Shown: in pieces, positions 44,715 through 52,345 of the stretch | How positions within the stretch are numbered: the first letter of the stretch is position 1 | Layout: each line of letters opens with the position of its first letter | Assembly (NCBI RefSeq): GCF_030646165.1 | Contig: NZ_JAUTDO010000007.1 | Location: 339,567-403,566 of the forward strand | Origin: Conexibacter sp. CPCC 206217 | GTDB taxonomy: Bacteria; Actinomycetota; Thermoleophilia; Solirubrobacterales; Solirubrobacteraceae | Length of the DNA: 64,000 nt | Direction of reading: 5' to 3' | Program-made: the position numbers and the translations under genes | The notes under the pieces: generated by a model | Databases searched by the model: none | Told to the model about the DNA's origin: nothing | The model's input: only the letters and a program-made list of their open reading frames with translations

Positions 44715-45749
44715 TCAGTCCTCGCGCGCGAGCGCGACGCCCTGGCGGAAGCCGGCGGCGACCGCCTGCTCGGCCGGGTCGTCGCCGGACTGGCCGACCC
44801 AGCCGCCCGCGAGCGCCGAGGCGGCGGCGCGGTCGGGGGCGACGATCGTCACGAGCGCGCCGCGACCGCGCAGCGTCTGCGCCTCCAGCGCCGCGGCGGA
44901 GCGCGAGGTCGTGCGGATCACGCCGTGCGGCGCAGCGTCGCCGGCGGCGCTGCCCGTCGGGTTGAGGCACAGCACGCGCGTCTCGCGTGCGGCCGGCGCG
45001 ACGTCGATGCTGGTCGGGCTCCAGAGTCCGCCGTCGACGTATTCGTGCTCGCCGATCCGCACCGGGCGGTAGAGCCACGGCACGCTGCACGACGCCTGCA
45101 CCGCCGCGGCGACGGTGGCGCGCGGCGCTCCGGGCGCGCCGAAGACGACGCGGCGCCCGCTCTCGCGCTCGACGCAGACGACGCGCAGGCGCCCGTCGAA
45201 GCGCAGCTCGTCGCGCGCGATCCTGGCGCCCAGCTCGTCGAGCGTCGCGCGCGGCGTCTCGATCCGCCCCAGCACGTTGGCGCGCAGCAGCGCTCCGGGT
45301 GGCCGCGTCGCGGCGAGCGCGTACGGCGCCAGCGGTGCTCCGACGACGCGCGCAGCTCGCCCGGCGCCGCCGCCGACAGCACCGAGCAGCCGGCGCGCGC
45401 GGCCCGGGCCAGAAGCCTCCGCATCCCCGGCAGCGCCCGTCGCCGCGTCCGCGCCGCGCTGGGCGACATCCGTTTCGGCCGCTCCGCCCGTCGGCGCGTC
45501 CGCGCCGCGCCCGCCCCCGCCGGCGGCGACGTCGTGCAGCGCGGCGGCGAGATCGCTCGGCCCCACCGGCTCCCGCCCCGCCAGCAGGTGCGCGGCGACG
45601 ATCGCGCCGGCGGAGGTGCCGACGAGCTGCTCGGTTGCGCGCAGGTCGAGGCCGCTGGCGTGCGCCAGCCCAGCCAGCACGCCGTGCATCCAGCGCTCGG
45701 CGAGCGCTCCGCCCGCGCCGAGCACGAGCACGTCGGGACGGTCGGTCAC
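44715..45749 (-). CDS. Patatin-like phospholipase
   Basis: A 344-residue lipid acyl hydrolase using a Ser-Asp dyad. The glycine-rich oxyanion loop is LVLGAGGALAERWMHG, the nucleophile is in VGTSAGAIVAAHLL (GxSxG), and the Asp in EYVDGGLWSP (DGG). Between them is an Ala/Gly-rich insert of ~60 residues (about 100-160) that looks disordered. The GTG start overlaps the TetR stop as GTGA, so the two proteins are translationally coupled. Substrate is unknown; it probably acts on membrane or exogenous lipid. Confidence 0.85.
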   Translation of the reverse strand: MTDRPDVLVLGAGGALAERWMHGVLAGLAHASGLDLRATEQLVGTSAGAIVAAHLLAGREPVGPSDLAAALHDVAAGGGGRGADAPTGGAAETDVAQRGADAATGAAGDAEASGPGRARRLLGAVGGGAGRAARVVGAPLAPYALAATRPPGALLRANVLGRIETPRATLDELGARIARDELRFDGRLRVVCVERESGRRVVFGAPGAPRATVAAAVQASCSVPWLYRPVRIGEHEYVDGGLWSPTSIDVAPAARETRVLCLNPTGSAAGDAAPHGVIRTTSRSAAALEAQTLRGRGALVTIVAPDRAAASALAGGWVGQSGDDPAEQAVAAGFRQGVALARED

Positions 45750-46483
45750 TGCGTCGGGGCGGCTGCGTCCGCGTGCGGCGCGCGCAGCCGCTGCTCCCAC
45801 GCCGCGTGCTCCTCGGCCGACATCGCGAACGGGATGAACAGCTCCAGCAGCGCGTCGGCGAGCGTCGAGGGCTTGCGCACGGCGCTCGCTCCGGCCACGC
45901 CGGCGGCCGTCGCCGCGCTGCCGGTCGCGCCACCGCCGCCGTCGTCCCCCGCCGCGAACGCCGCGTGCAACCCCAGCCCGTCCGTCATCGCGACGAACAG
46001 GCGCGCGCCCGCCGTGGCGCGCGGGGCGCCGGCGGCTCTCAGCGCCGCCTCGGCGACCTGGACGTACATCGCGACGCACTGCTGCGCGGCCGCCTGCAGC
46101 CTGGGCCGGCGCGACGCCTCCAGGTACAGCTCCCACTGGACACGCTTGAGCGGCACCGGCCACGGCGACCCCTCGGCCAGCTCGCGCGCGAACATCTCGG
46201 CGATCTCGATCGGGGCGGCGGACGTGTCGCGCAGCTGCTCGGCGAGCGCGCGCAGTCGCGCGGCCTCCTCGCTGACGAACAGCAGCAGCGCCTCCTCCAG
46301 CAGGTGGTCGATCGACTCGAAGTAGTAGGTCGTGGTCGCCAGCGGAACACCTGCGGCCTCGGCGACGGCCCGGTGCGTCGTCGCCTGCACGCCGCGCTGG
46401 TCGATCACCACCAGCGCAGCCTCCAGCAGCTCACGCCGCCGTCGCTCGCCGCGCGCTCGCCGGACCTTCGTCGCAGTCGCCAT
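45746..46483 (-). CDS. TetR-family transcriptional regulator
   Basis: A 245-residue repressor-type regulator. The helix-turn-helix is in RRRELLEAALVVIDQRGVQATTHRAVAEAAGVPLATTTYYFESIDHLLEEAL (residues ~13-65). The C-terminal ligand domain has an unusual Gly/Ala-rich insert (GDDGGGGATGSAATAAGVAGAS). ATG 46483 is supported by TAGGAT 8 nt upstream; ATG 46504 is an alternative. It is coupled to the patatin gene and divergent from the copper-oxidase operon, so it likely controls both from the shared 164-bp region. Confidence 0.85.
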   Translation of the reverse strand: MATATKVRRARGERRRRELLEAALVVIDQRGVQATTHRAVAEAAGVPLATTTYYFESIDHLLEEALLLFVSEEAARLRALAEQLRDTSAAPIEIAEMFARELAEGSPWPVPLKRVQWELYLEASRRPRLQAAAQQCVAMYVQVAEAALRAAGAPRATAGARLFVAMTDGLGLHAAFAAGDDGGGGATGSAATAAGVAGASAVRKPSTLADALLELFIPFAMSAEEHAAWEQRLRAPHADAAAPTQ

Positions 46484-46491
46484 CACCGAGC

Positions 46492-46497
46492 ATCCTA
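46492..46497 (-). promoter_or_regulatory. -10 box for the TetR gene
   Basis: TAGGAT on the minus strand, 8 nt before ATG 46483, preceded by ATT. No ribosome-binding site lies between. Confidence 0.45.
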
Positions 46498-46518
46498 ATG
46501 CCATGCCAACGAAGAAGA

Positions 46519-46549
46519 CTGGACTTTTGTTCAGGTAGCTGCGTAGAGT
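46519..46549 (+). promoter_or_regulatory. Candidate TetR operator and copper-oxidase operon promoter
   Basis: CTGGACTTTTGTTCAG (46519-46534) is an inverted repeat of type CTG.AC-N4-GT.CAG. It overlaps a possible -35 (TGGACT, 46520-46525), 18 bp before TAGAGT (46544-46549). The stretch is AT-rich compared with its surroundings. Binding by the divergent TetR protein is inferred. Confidence 0.45.
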
Positions 46550-46647
46550 GACCCTGGTCGCGTGCGAAACCGCACATCGCATCGCGACGCAGTCGGAATC
46601 AGGCACGGCGCGCGTCCACCCCGGTCGCGCGGAGTTGGAGGGCAGAG

Positions 46648-47844
46648 GTGGAAGAAGAGCCGCGAGCGCGTGGGGCGAACCCGTCCCACGAGGCCCCGAT
46701 CGCGCACCAGTTGCAGGAGCTCGATCGCGAGCTCTCCGCAGCCGCCGCACCCAGCCGCTTCGCCGGTCTCGACCGGCGCGGCTTCCTCGCGCTGGGCGGC
46801 ACGGGCGCGCTGTTCTGCTCGCTCGCGGCGACCGGCAGCGTCGGCGGCGACACGAAGCAGACGCTGCGCGCCGTCGCGGCCGCCGACGTCGCCGCCGCGA
46901 AGGTCAAGCGCCCCAGACGCGTCGCGCTGGACCCGCGCGACCGCGACAGATACCCGACGCCGCAGCCGCAGCCGGGCGGCGTCGTGCGCGAGTACTGGGT
47001 CCAGGCGAGATCGCTGATGTGGGACTGGGCGCCGAGCGGCCGCGACGAGTGGATGGACGCGCCGATCCCGCAGAAGAAGCGCAAGCGACAGTTCCGCGGC
47101 TTCGCGTACCAGCTCTACAGCCCGGGCTTCGCGCGAGCGCTGCAGCAGGCGTCGATCCCCGGCCCGACGTTGCACGCCGAGGTCGGCGACACGCTCGTCG
47201 TGCATCTGCGCAACGGCGACGAGCACTTCAACCAGGCGATCACGATGCATCCGCACGGGGTCAAGTACACGCCCGACTACGACGGCTCCTACTTCGGTCC
47301 GTTCACGCGCGTCGGCGGCTTCATCGCGCCGGGCGAGGAGTTCACCTACACGTGGGAGGCGACGCCGGACTCCGTCGGCGTCTGGCCCTACCACGACCAC
47401 GGTCCCAACCACACGCTCAACACCTTCCGCGGCCTCTTCGGCGCGATCGTGATCCGCGACAAGGGCGCGAATGCGCCGGACGTCGAGGAGATCGTCTGGT
47501 TTCACTCCTTCGGCCCGGAGGTGACCGGCCTGGATCGCCTGCTGCACTGCATCAACGGCCGCGCCTACGCCGGCAACACGCCGACGTTCCGCGCGAAGGT
47601 CGGCCAGGACGTCGCCTTCCACGTGATCGGCGGCAACAACGACTTTCACACGTTTCACATCCACGGCCATCGATGGAAGGACTCGGCCGGGGTCGTCAAC
47701 ATGGACACGCCGACGGTCGGTCCGTTCGAGACGATCACCGCTCGCTTCACCGAGGACAATCCAGGCCGCTGGATGTACCACTGCCATGTGATGTCCCACC
47801 AGGACGCCGGCATGGCGGGCTGGTACATCGTCGACCCGGCATGA
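46648..47844 (+). CDS. Tat-exported two-domain multicopper oxidase
   Basis: A 398-residue laccase-like oxidase coupling substrate oxidation to reduction of O2 to water. A Tat-type signal is centred on DRRGFLALGG (arginines 43-44). All four copper motifs are present: His201/His203 (TMHPHG), His249/His251 (WPYHDHG), His334-His341 (HTFHIHGH), and His378-Cys379-His380...His384...Met389 (YHCHVMSHQDAGM). Two cupredoxin domains with the type 1 copper in the second matches small-laccase-type enzymes, which act as trimers. GTG start at 46648. A beta-helix protein and a small cupredoxin follow in the same operon. Confidence 0.88.
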   Translation: MEEEPRARGANPSHEAPIAHQLQELDRELSAAAAPSRFAGLDRRGFLALGGTGALFCSLAATGSVGGDTKQTLRAVAAADVAAAKVKRPRRVALDPRDRDRYPTPQPQPGGVVREYWVQARSLMWDWAPSGRDEWMDAPIPQKKRKRQFRGFAYQLYSPGFARALQQASIPGPTLHAEVGDTLVVHLRNGDEHFNQAITMHPHGVKYTPDYDGSYFGPFTRVGGFIAPGEEFTYTWEATPDSVGVWPYHDHGPNHTLNTFRGLFGAIVIRDKGANAPDVEEIVWFHSFGPEVTGLDRLLHCINGRAYAGNTPTFRAKVGQDVAFHVIGGNNDFHTFHIHGHRWKDSAGVVNMDTPTVGPFETITARFTEDNPGRWMYHCHVMSHQDAGMAGWYIVDPA

Positions 47845-47879
47845 CACGGGTGCAGACACGTCCACGAGAGGAGCAGTGC

Positions 47880-49250
47880 ATGCGGCGCAAGATGCTCATG
47901 CGCACCGCGGTCGCCGGCTTGGCGCTCGCGCTGGCGGCACCGGCGGCGGCAAGTGCGGCGGAGTACCCGGCGCCGGGTGATCCCGGCAAGGTGAGACCGC
48001 GACCGGGCGGCGGCAAGACGTTCAAGGTCTGCACCAAGCAGCAGGCCAGAGCGCTCGCGCGCGCGAGAAGAGGCGCCAGAGGGCCGAACTGCTCGCCGAC
48101 GATCCAGGCGGCGGTCGACAAGACGCTGCCGGGCGACACCGTCAAGGTGCCGGCCGGGACGTATGGAGAGAGCGTCACGATCAGCGGTCACAGACACGAC
48201 GCGATCAAGCTGATCGGCTCGCCGTCGAACCCGCGCAAGACCGTCATCGACGTCGGCTCGCTGAACAGAAACCAGCGTCAGAACGCGGTCATGATCAACT
48301 CGGCCGACGGCGTCACGGTGAAGGGCTTCTACGGTCGCAACTACCTCGGCAACGGCTTCTTCGCGGTCAACGTCACCGGTTACACGTTCACGAAGCTCGT
48401 CGCCGGCTACGGCGGCACGTACGGGATCTACGCCTTTCATTCCAAGGGCGGCACGATCAGCGACTCGGAGGCGTTCTACAACAACGACGCCGGTTACTAC
48501 ATCGGCGAGACGCCGAAGCAGAGCAAGCCGATCCGCTCGACCGTCACGAACGTCAGAGCGTGGGGCAATCAGCTCGGCTTCTCGGGCACGAACATGCGCT
48601 ACACCACGATCACGAAGTCGCAGTGGTACAACAACGGCCTCGGCATCGTCCCGAACGCGCTCGACTCGGAGAAGTTCCCGCCGGCCGAGGACAACGTGAT
48701 CGTCGACAACGACGTCTTCTGGAACAACTTCAACTACTTCCGCGGCGCCCCGTTCGAGGTCCGCGGCGGAGCGAAGGGCCTGGCCTACCCAGTCGGTTCA
48801 GGGATCCTGCTGTACGGCAGCCAGAACACGACGATCGAGGGCAACCGCGTGTGGGGGCACTTCCTCTTCGGCGTCGGCGCGGTCGACGCGATCGAGTTGA
48901 GAGACGCCGACCAGGCGGCGATCAGAGGGATCACGGTGAAGGGCAACGCGTTCGGTCGCGACGGCACCGACCTGAACAACTACGACCTCTTCTATCCGGG
49001 CAGAATCCGCGGAGCGAACGTGGACAACTGCTTCTCAGACAACAGCGGCGTCCAGAAGACGCTCCCGCTCGACGGCTCGACGCTGAAGCCGTGCCCGTTC
49101 ACGGGCGAGATCCCGCTCGACCAGAGCGCCTACTTCAGCGGGCTCGCGTGGCTGGGAGACAGAACGCACGAGGCGGCCTGGGTCCGGCACTCGCATCCGC
49201 CGTTCGAGGGCATCACGCCGCTCGTCCACTACACCGGCAAGAAGAAGTGA
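47880..49250 (+). CDS. Secreted right-handed parallel beta-helix protein
   Basis: A 456-residue exported protein. The signal peptide (residues 1-27) ends in ASAAEYP. From ~70 (SPTIQAAVDKTLPGDTVKVPAGTYGESVTI) it shows the start of a pectate-lyase-like beta-helix, then many turns with Asn/Gly/Tyr periodicity (GFYGRNYLGNGFFAVN, SEAFYNNDAGYYIGE, SQWYNNGLGIVPNA, NVIVDNDVFWNN). Such folds bind or cleave polysaccharides, but I see no assured catalytic residues. It lies 35 bases after the copper oxidase and 12 before the cupredoxin. Arginines are mostly AGA. Confidence 0.8.
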   Translation: MRRKMLMRTAVAGLALALAAPAAASAAEYPAPGDPGKVRPRPGGGKTFKVCTKQQARALARARRGARGPNCSPTIQAAVDKTLPGDTVKVPAGTYGESVTISGHRHDAIKLIGSPSNPRKTVIDVGSLNRNQRQNAVMINSADGVTVKGFYGRNYLGNGFFAVNVTGYTFTKLVAGYGGTYGIYAFHSKGGTISDSEAFYNNDAGYYIGETPKQSKPIRSTVTNVRAWGNQLGFSGTNMRYTTITKSQWYNNGLGIVPNALDSEKFPPAEDNVIVDNDVFWNNFNYFRGAPFEVRGGAKGLAYPVGSGILLYGSQNTTIEGNRVWGHFLFGVGAVDAIELRDADQAAIRGITVKGNAFGRDGTDLNNYDLFYPGRIRGANVDNCFSDNSGVQKTLPLDGSTLKPCPFTGEIPLDQSAYFSGLAWLGDRTHEAAWVRHSHPPFEGITPLVHYTGKKK

Positions 49251-49262
49251 GGAGCCATCCGA

Positions 49263-49625
49263 ATGTCCCGACGTCTCACCGTCCTGCTCGTGCCCGTCGT
49301 CCTGCTGGCGGCGATCTTCGCGCTGCCGGCGCAGGGGGCGAAGAAGAGAGCGCCGGTCAAGACGGTGGGCGTCGTCGACTACGCCTACACGCCGGCGAGA
49401 CTGACCGTCAGACCGGGCACGAGGATCGTCTGGAAGTGGGACGCGGCCAACTCCGCCCCGCACGACGTGAAGCTGACCGCGGCGCCCAGAGGCGTCAGAA
49501 GGTTCCTCTCGCCGACGGCGACCGCCAGCTTCACGTTCGCGAGAACGTTGACCGCGAAGGGCACCTACAGACTGCTCTGCACGTTCCACGCGACGGTCAT
49601 GAGACAGACGATCGTCGTGAAGTGA
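49263..49625 (+). CDS. Small secreted cupredoxin (plastocyanin-like)
   Basis: A 120-residue blue-copper protein with a signal peptide (residues 1-25). Type 1 copper ligands are His67 (APHDVK), Cys106, His109 and Met113 (CTFHATVM). It could carry electrons to or from the multicopper oxidase encoded two genes upstream. GAGGAG lies 7 nt before the ATG. Of 12 arginines, 8 use AGA, 2 AGG and none CGC, an extreme bias. A hairpin ends the operon. Confidence 0.88.
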   Translation: MSRRLTVLLVPVVLLAAIFALPAQGAKKRAPVKTVGVVDYAYTPARLTVRPGTRIVWKWDAANSAPHDVKLTAAPRGVRRFLSPTATASFTFARTLTAKGTYRLLCTFHATVMRQTIVVK

Positions 49626-49636
49626 TGCGCCGAGCC

Positions 49637-49661
49637 GGCGCCGCCGGGCACGGGCGGCGCC
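49637..49661 (+). terminator. Hairpin after the cupredoxin operon
   Basis: GGCGCCGCC/GGCGGCGCC forms a 9-bp perfect stem with a 7-nt loop, 11 bases after the stop. It separates the copper operon from the XRE-cupin gene. Confidence 0.55.
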
Positions 49662-49706
49662 CAGCGCCGCGCCCGGCGGCAGCGCCCGGCGCTCGCTCAG
49701 GACGCT

Positions 49707-49724
49707 TGTACGTGATAACGTACA
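49707..49724. promoter_or_regulatory. Palindromic operator at the XRE-cupin gene
   Basis: TGTACGTGATAACGTACA is a perfect inverted repeat (TGTACGT, 4-nt spacer GATA, ACGTACA) ending 7 nt before the ATG. It overlaps the -10-like TACAGT (49721-49726). The position fits autoregulation by the encoded helix-turn-helix protein. Confidence 0.65.
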
Positions 49725-49726
49725 GT
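49721..49726 (+). promoter_or_regulatory. -10 box for the XRE-cupin gene
   Basis: TACAGT, 5 nt before the ATG at 49732, overlapping the palindromic operator; no ribosome-binding site. Confidence 0.4.
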
Positions 49727-49731
49727 CGACC

Positions 49732-50322
49732 ATGGCAACCGTCGACGCCAGCTCCGTCGCCCTGATCGGCTCGCGCGTGCGCGCGTTGCGTGAGGCGATG
49801 GACCTCTCGCTGCGCGACCTCGCGGAGCGGTCCGGGGTCTCCGCACCGATGCTCTCGCAGGTCGAGCGCGGCGAGACGAGCCCGACGCTGCAGGTCGCCG
49901 CGCGGATCGCCAACGGCCTCGACCTGAGCCTGTCGCAGCTGCTGCGGCTGGACGAGGGCGGCGCCGTCACGATCGTGCGCGTCGACGAGCGCCGCAGAGG
50001 CCCGACGAGCGTCTCCGGTCACAGCTACGAGGTGCTGACGCCGCCGCTGCCCGGTCAGCGCGCGGAGCTGTCGCGCCACCTGCTGTCCGGCGGCACGGCG
50101 ACCGGCGGCCCCGGCGACCCGCCGGTGCACGAGCCCGGCAGCCGCGAGACCGCGCTCGTCGAGCGCGGCCGCGTCGTGCTGCACTGCGACGGCGTCCAGT
50201 ATCCGCTCGACGCCGGCGACACCGTCACGTTCGACGCCGACCTTCCGCACCACTTCGAGAACCCAGGACCCGAGGAGGCGTCGCTGCTGGCGATCGTCTC
50301 CGCGGGTCTGCGCCGCAGCTGA
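49732..50322 (+). CDS. XRE-family regulator with C-terminal cupin sensor
   Basis: A 196-residue regulator. The N-terminal helix-turn-helix (residues ~10-70) reads RVRALREAMDLSLRDLAERSGVSAPMLSQVERGETSPTLQVAARIANGLDLS. The C-terminal cupin (residues ~110-190) has HEPGSRETALVERGRVVLHCDGVQYPLDAGDTVTFDADLPHHFEN. HTH-cupin proteins of this length often control amine, amino-acid or small-molecule metabolism and sense a ligand in the cupin. It lies 51 bases upstream of leuC, so it may be co-transcribed with or regulate leuCDB; no direct evidence. Confidence 0.88.
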   Translation: MATVDASSVALIGSRVRALREAMDLSLRDLAERSGVSAPMLSQVERGETSPTLQVAARIANGLDLSLSQLLRLDEGGAVTIVRVDERRRGPTSVSGHSYEVLTPPLPGQRAELSRHLLSGGTATGGPGDPPVHEPGSRETALVERGRVVLHCDGVQYPLDAGDTVTFDADLPHHFENPGPEEASLLAIVSAGLRRS

Positions 50323-50373
50323 AACACACCCCCCGAGTCCCCGCACCGCCCCCCGCCCAAGGAGCACGAACCG

Positions 50374-51744
50374 ATGCCGACGACGCTGTTCGACAAGATC
50401 TGGGCCGCCCACGAGGTGGCACCGGGCCTGATCTACGTGGACCTGCACCTGGTCCACGAGGTCACCAGCCCGCAGGCGTTCGACGGGCTTCGCCTCGCCG
50501 GCCGCAAGGTCCGCCGCCCGGACCGCACGCTCGCGACCGCCGACCACAACACGCCGACCGACGGCACGCCCGTCGCGAGGCTGATCAAGGACGAGCTGTC
50601 GCGCGTCCAGGTCGAGACGCTCGAGCGCAACTGCCAGGAGTTCGGCGTCCCGGTCTATTCGCTCGGCTCCGAGCGCCAGGGCATCGTGCACGTCATAGGC
50701 CCCAACCTCGGCGTCACGCAGCCGGGCATGACGATCGTCTGCGGCGACTCGCACACGGCCACGCACGGCGCCTTCGGCTCGCTCGCGTTCGGCATCGGCA
50801 CGAGCGAGGTCGAGCACGTGCTGGCGACCCAGTGCCTCGTGCAGCACAAGCCCAAGTCGATGCGGATCCGCTACGAGGGCGAGCTCGGCTTCGGCGTCAC
50901 GGCGAAGGACCTGATCCTCGGCACGATCGGCCAGATGGGCACCGACGGCGCGACCGGCTACGTCGTCGAGTTCGCCGGCCCGGCGATCGAGAAGCTGTCG
51001 ATGGAAGGCCGCATGACGATCTGCAACATGACGATCGAGGGCGGCGGCCGCGCGGGCATGATCGCGCCGGACGACACCACGTTCGAGTTCGTCAAGGGCC
51101 GTCCGGCGGCGCCGCAGGGCGCTGACTTCGACGAGGCCGTCAAGCAGTGGCGCACGCTGCGCACCGACGAAGGCGCGACGTTCGACAGAGAGATCGTCGT
51201 CGACGCCTCGGCGCTGGCGCCGCAGGTCACGTGGGGCACCGCTCCCGACATGGTCACCGACGTCGCGAGCACGGTCCCGCAACCGCAGAGCGACGGCCAC
51301 GAGCGCGCGCTGCAGTACATGGGCCTGGAGGCCGGCACGCCGATCCAGGAGATCGCGCTCGACCGCGTCTTCATCGGCTCCTGCACGAACTCGCGCATCG
51401 GCGACCTGCGCGCCGCCGCCGAGGTCGTCAAGGGCCGCACGGTCGCCTCCAGCGTCAACGCGATGGTCGTCCCGGGCTCGCAGGAGGTCAAGGCGCAGGC
51501 CGAGGCCGAGGGCCTCGACGAGATCTTCCGCGCCGCCGGCTTCGACTGGCGCGTCGCGGGCTGCTCGATGTGCCTCGGCATGAACCCCGACACGCTGTCG
51601 CCGGGCGAGCGCTGCGCCTCGACCTCGAACCGCAACTTCGAGGGTCGCCAGGGCCGCGGCGGCCGCACGCACCTCGTCTCTCCGCAGATGGCCGCAGCCG
51701 CGGCGATCGAGGGCCGTTTCGTCGACATCCGCACCTGGAGCTAG
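50374..51744 (+). CDS. leuC: 3-Isopropylmalate dehydratase, large subunit
   Basis: Aconitase-family [4Fe-4S] subunit (456 aa) isomerising 2- to 3-isopropylmalate, and citramalate to methylmalate in the citramalate route. Cluster cysteines are in GSCTNSRIGDLR and the SMCLGMNPD pair; CGDSHTATHGAFG is the active-site signature. AAGGAG precedes the ATG. Arginine codons are almost all CGN (1 AGA of 31), contrasting with the exported genes just upstream. It heads leuC-leuD-leuB-ilvE-cimA. Confidence 0.95.
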   Translation: MPTTLFDKIWAAHEVAPGLIYVDLHLVHEVTSPQAFDGLRLAGRKVRRPDRTLATADHNTPTDGTPVARLIKDELSRVQVETLERNCQEFGVPVYSLGSERQGIVHVIGPNLGVTQPGMTIVCGDSHTATHGAFGSLAFGIGTSEVEHVLATQCLVQHKPKSMRIRYEGELGFGVTAKDLILGTIGQMGTDGATGYVVEFAGPAIEKLSMEGRMTICNMTIEGGGRAGMIAPDDTTFEFVKGRPAAPQGADFDEAVKQWRTLRTDEGATFDREIVVDASALAPQVTWGTAPDMVTDVASTVPQPQSDGHERALQYMGLEAGTPIQEIALDRVFIGSCTNSRIGDLRAAAEVVKGRTVASSVNAMVVPGSQEVKAQAEAEGLDEIFRAAGFDWRVAGCSMCLGMNPDTLSPGERCASTSNRNFEGRQGRGGRTHLVSPQMAAAAAIEGRFVDIRTWS

Positions 51745-51753
51745 GAGCCGACC

Positions 51754-52314
51754 ATGGAACACGTCATCAGAATCCACGGTCAGGTCAGCGTGCTCGACCG
51801 CGACGACGTCGACACCGACCAGATCATGCCCAAGCAGTTCCTCAAGCGGGTCGAGCGGACCGGCTTCGGGGAGTTCCTCTTCTACGACTGGGCCAAGCAG
51901 GACGGCTGGGACCTGCCGCGGCACCCGATCCTCGTGACGGGCCGCAACTTCGGCTGCGGCTCCTCGCGCGAGCACGCGCCGTGGGGCCTGCAGGACTACG
52001 GCTTCAGAACGATCATCGCGTCGAGCTTCGCCGACATCTTCTTCTCCAACTGCACGAAGATCGGCCTGCTGCCGGTCGCGTTGGACGAGTCGGCCTGCAA
52101 GGCGATCGCGGCGGCCGGCGAGGCCGAGGTCGACCTCGAGGACCTGGTCGTGCGCGCGGGCGGGCAGGAGTACCCGTTCGAGCTCGACGCGGAGATCCGC
52201 CACCGTCTGCTCAACGGCCTCGACGACATCGCGATGACGCTGCAGAGCGCCGTCGAGATCGAGGTCTACGAGAACGAGCGCGAGCGCTCCGGCCCCGTCA
52301 CGACCGCGCTCTAG
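51754..52314 (+). CDS. leuD: 3-Isopropylmalate dehydratase, small subunit
   Basis: Swivel-domain partner of LeuC (186 aa). Signatures are VLDRDDVDTDQIMPKQFLKRV, GRNFGCGSSREHAPWGLQDYG and SSFADIFFSNCTKIGLLPV. It follows leuC by 9 bases and precedes leuB by 31. The length is standard for the short bacterial LeuD. Confidence 0.95.
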   Translation: MEHVIRIHGQVSVLDRDDVDTDQIMPKQFLKRVERTGFGEFLFYDWAKQDGWDLPRHPILVTGRNFGCGSSREHAPWGLQDYGFRTIIASSFADIFFSNCTKIGLLPVALDESACKAIAAAGEAEVDLEDLVVRAGGQEYPFELDAEIRHRLLNGLDDIAMTLQSAVEIEVYENERERSGPVTTAL

Positions 52315-52345
52315 GCGCGACGACGACCGCGAGCGAATCACAGAT

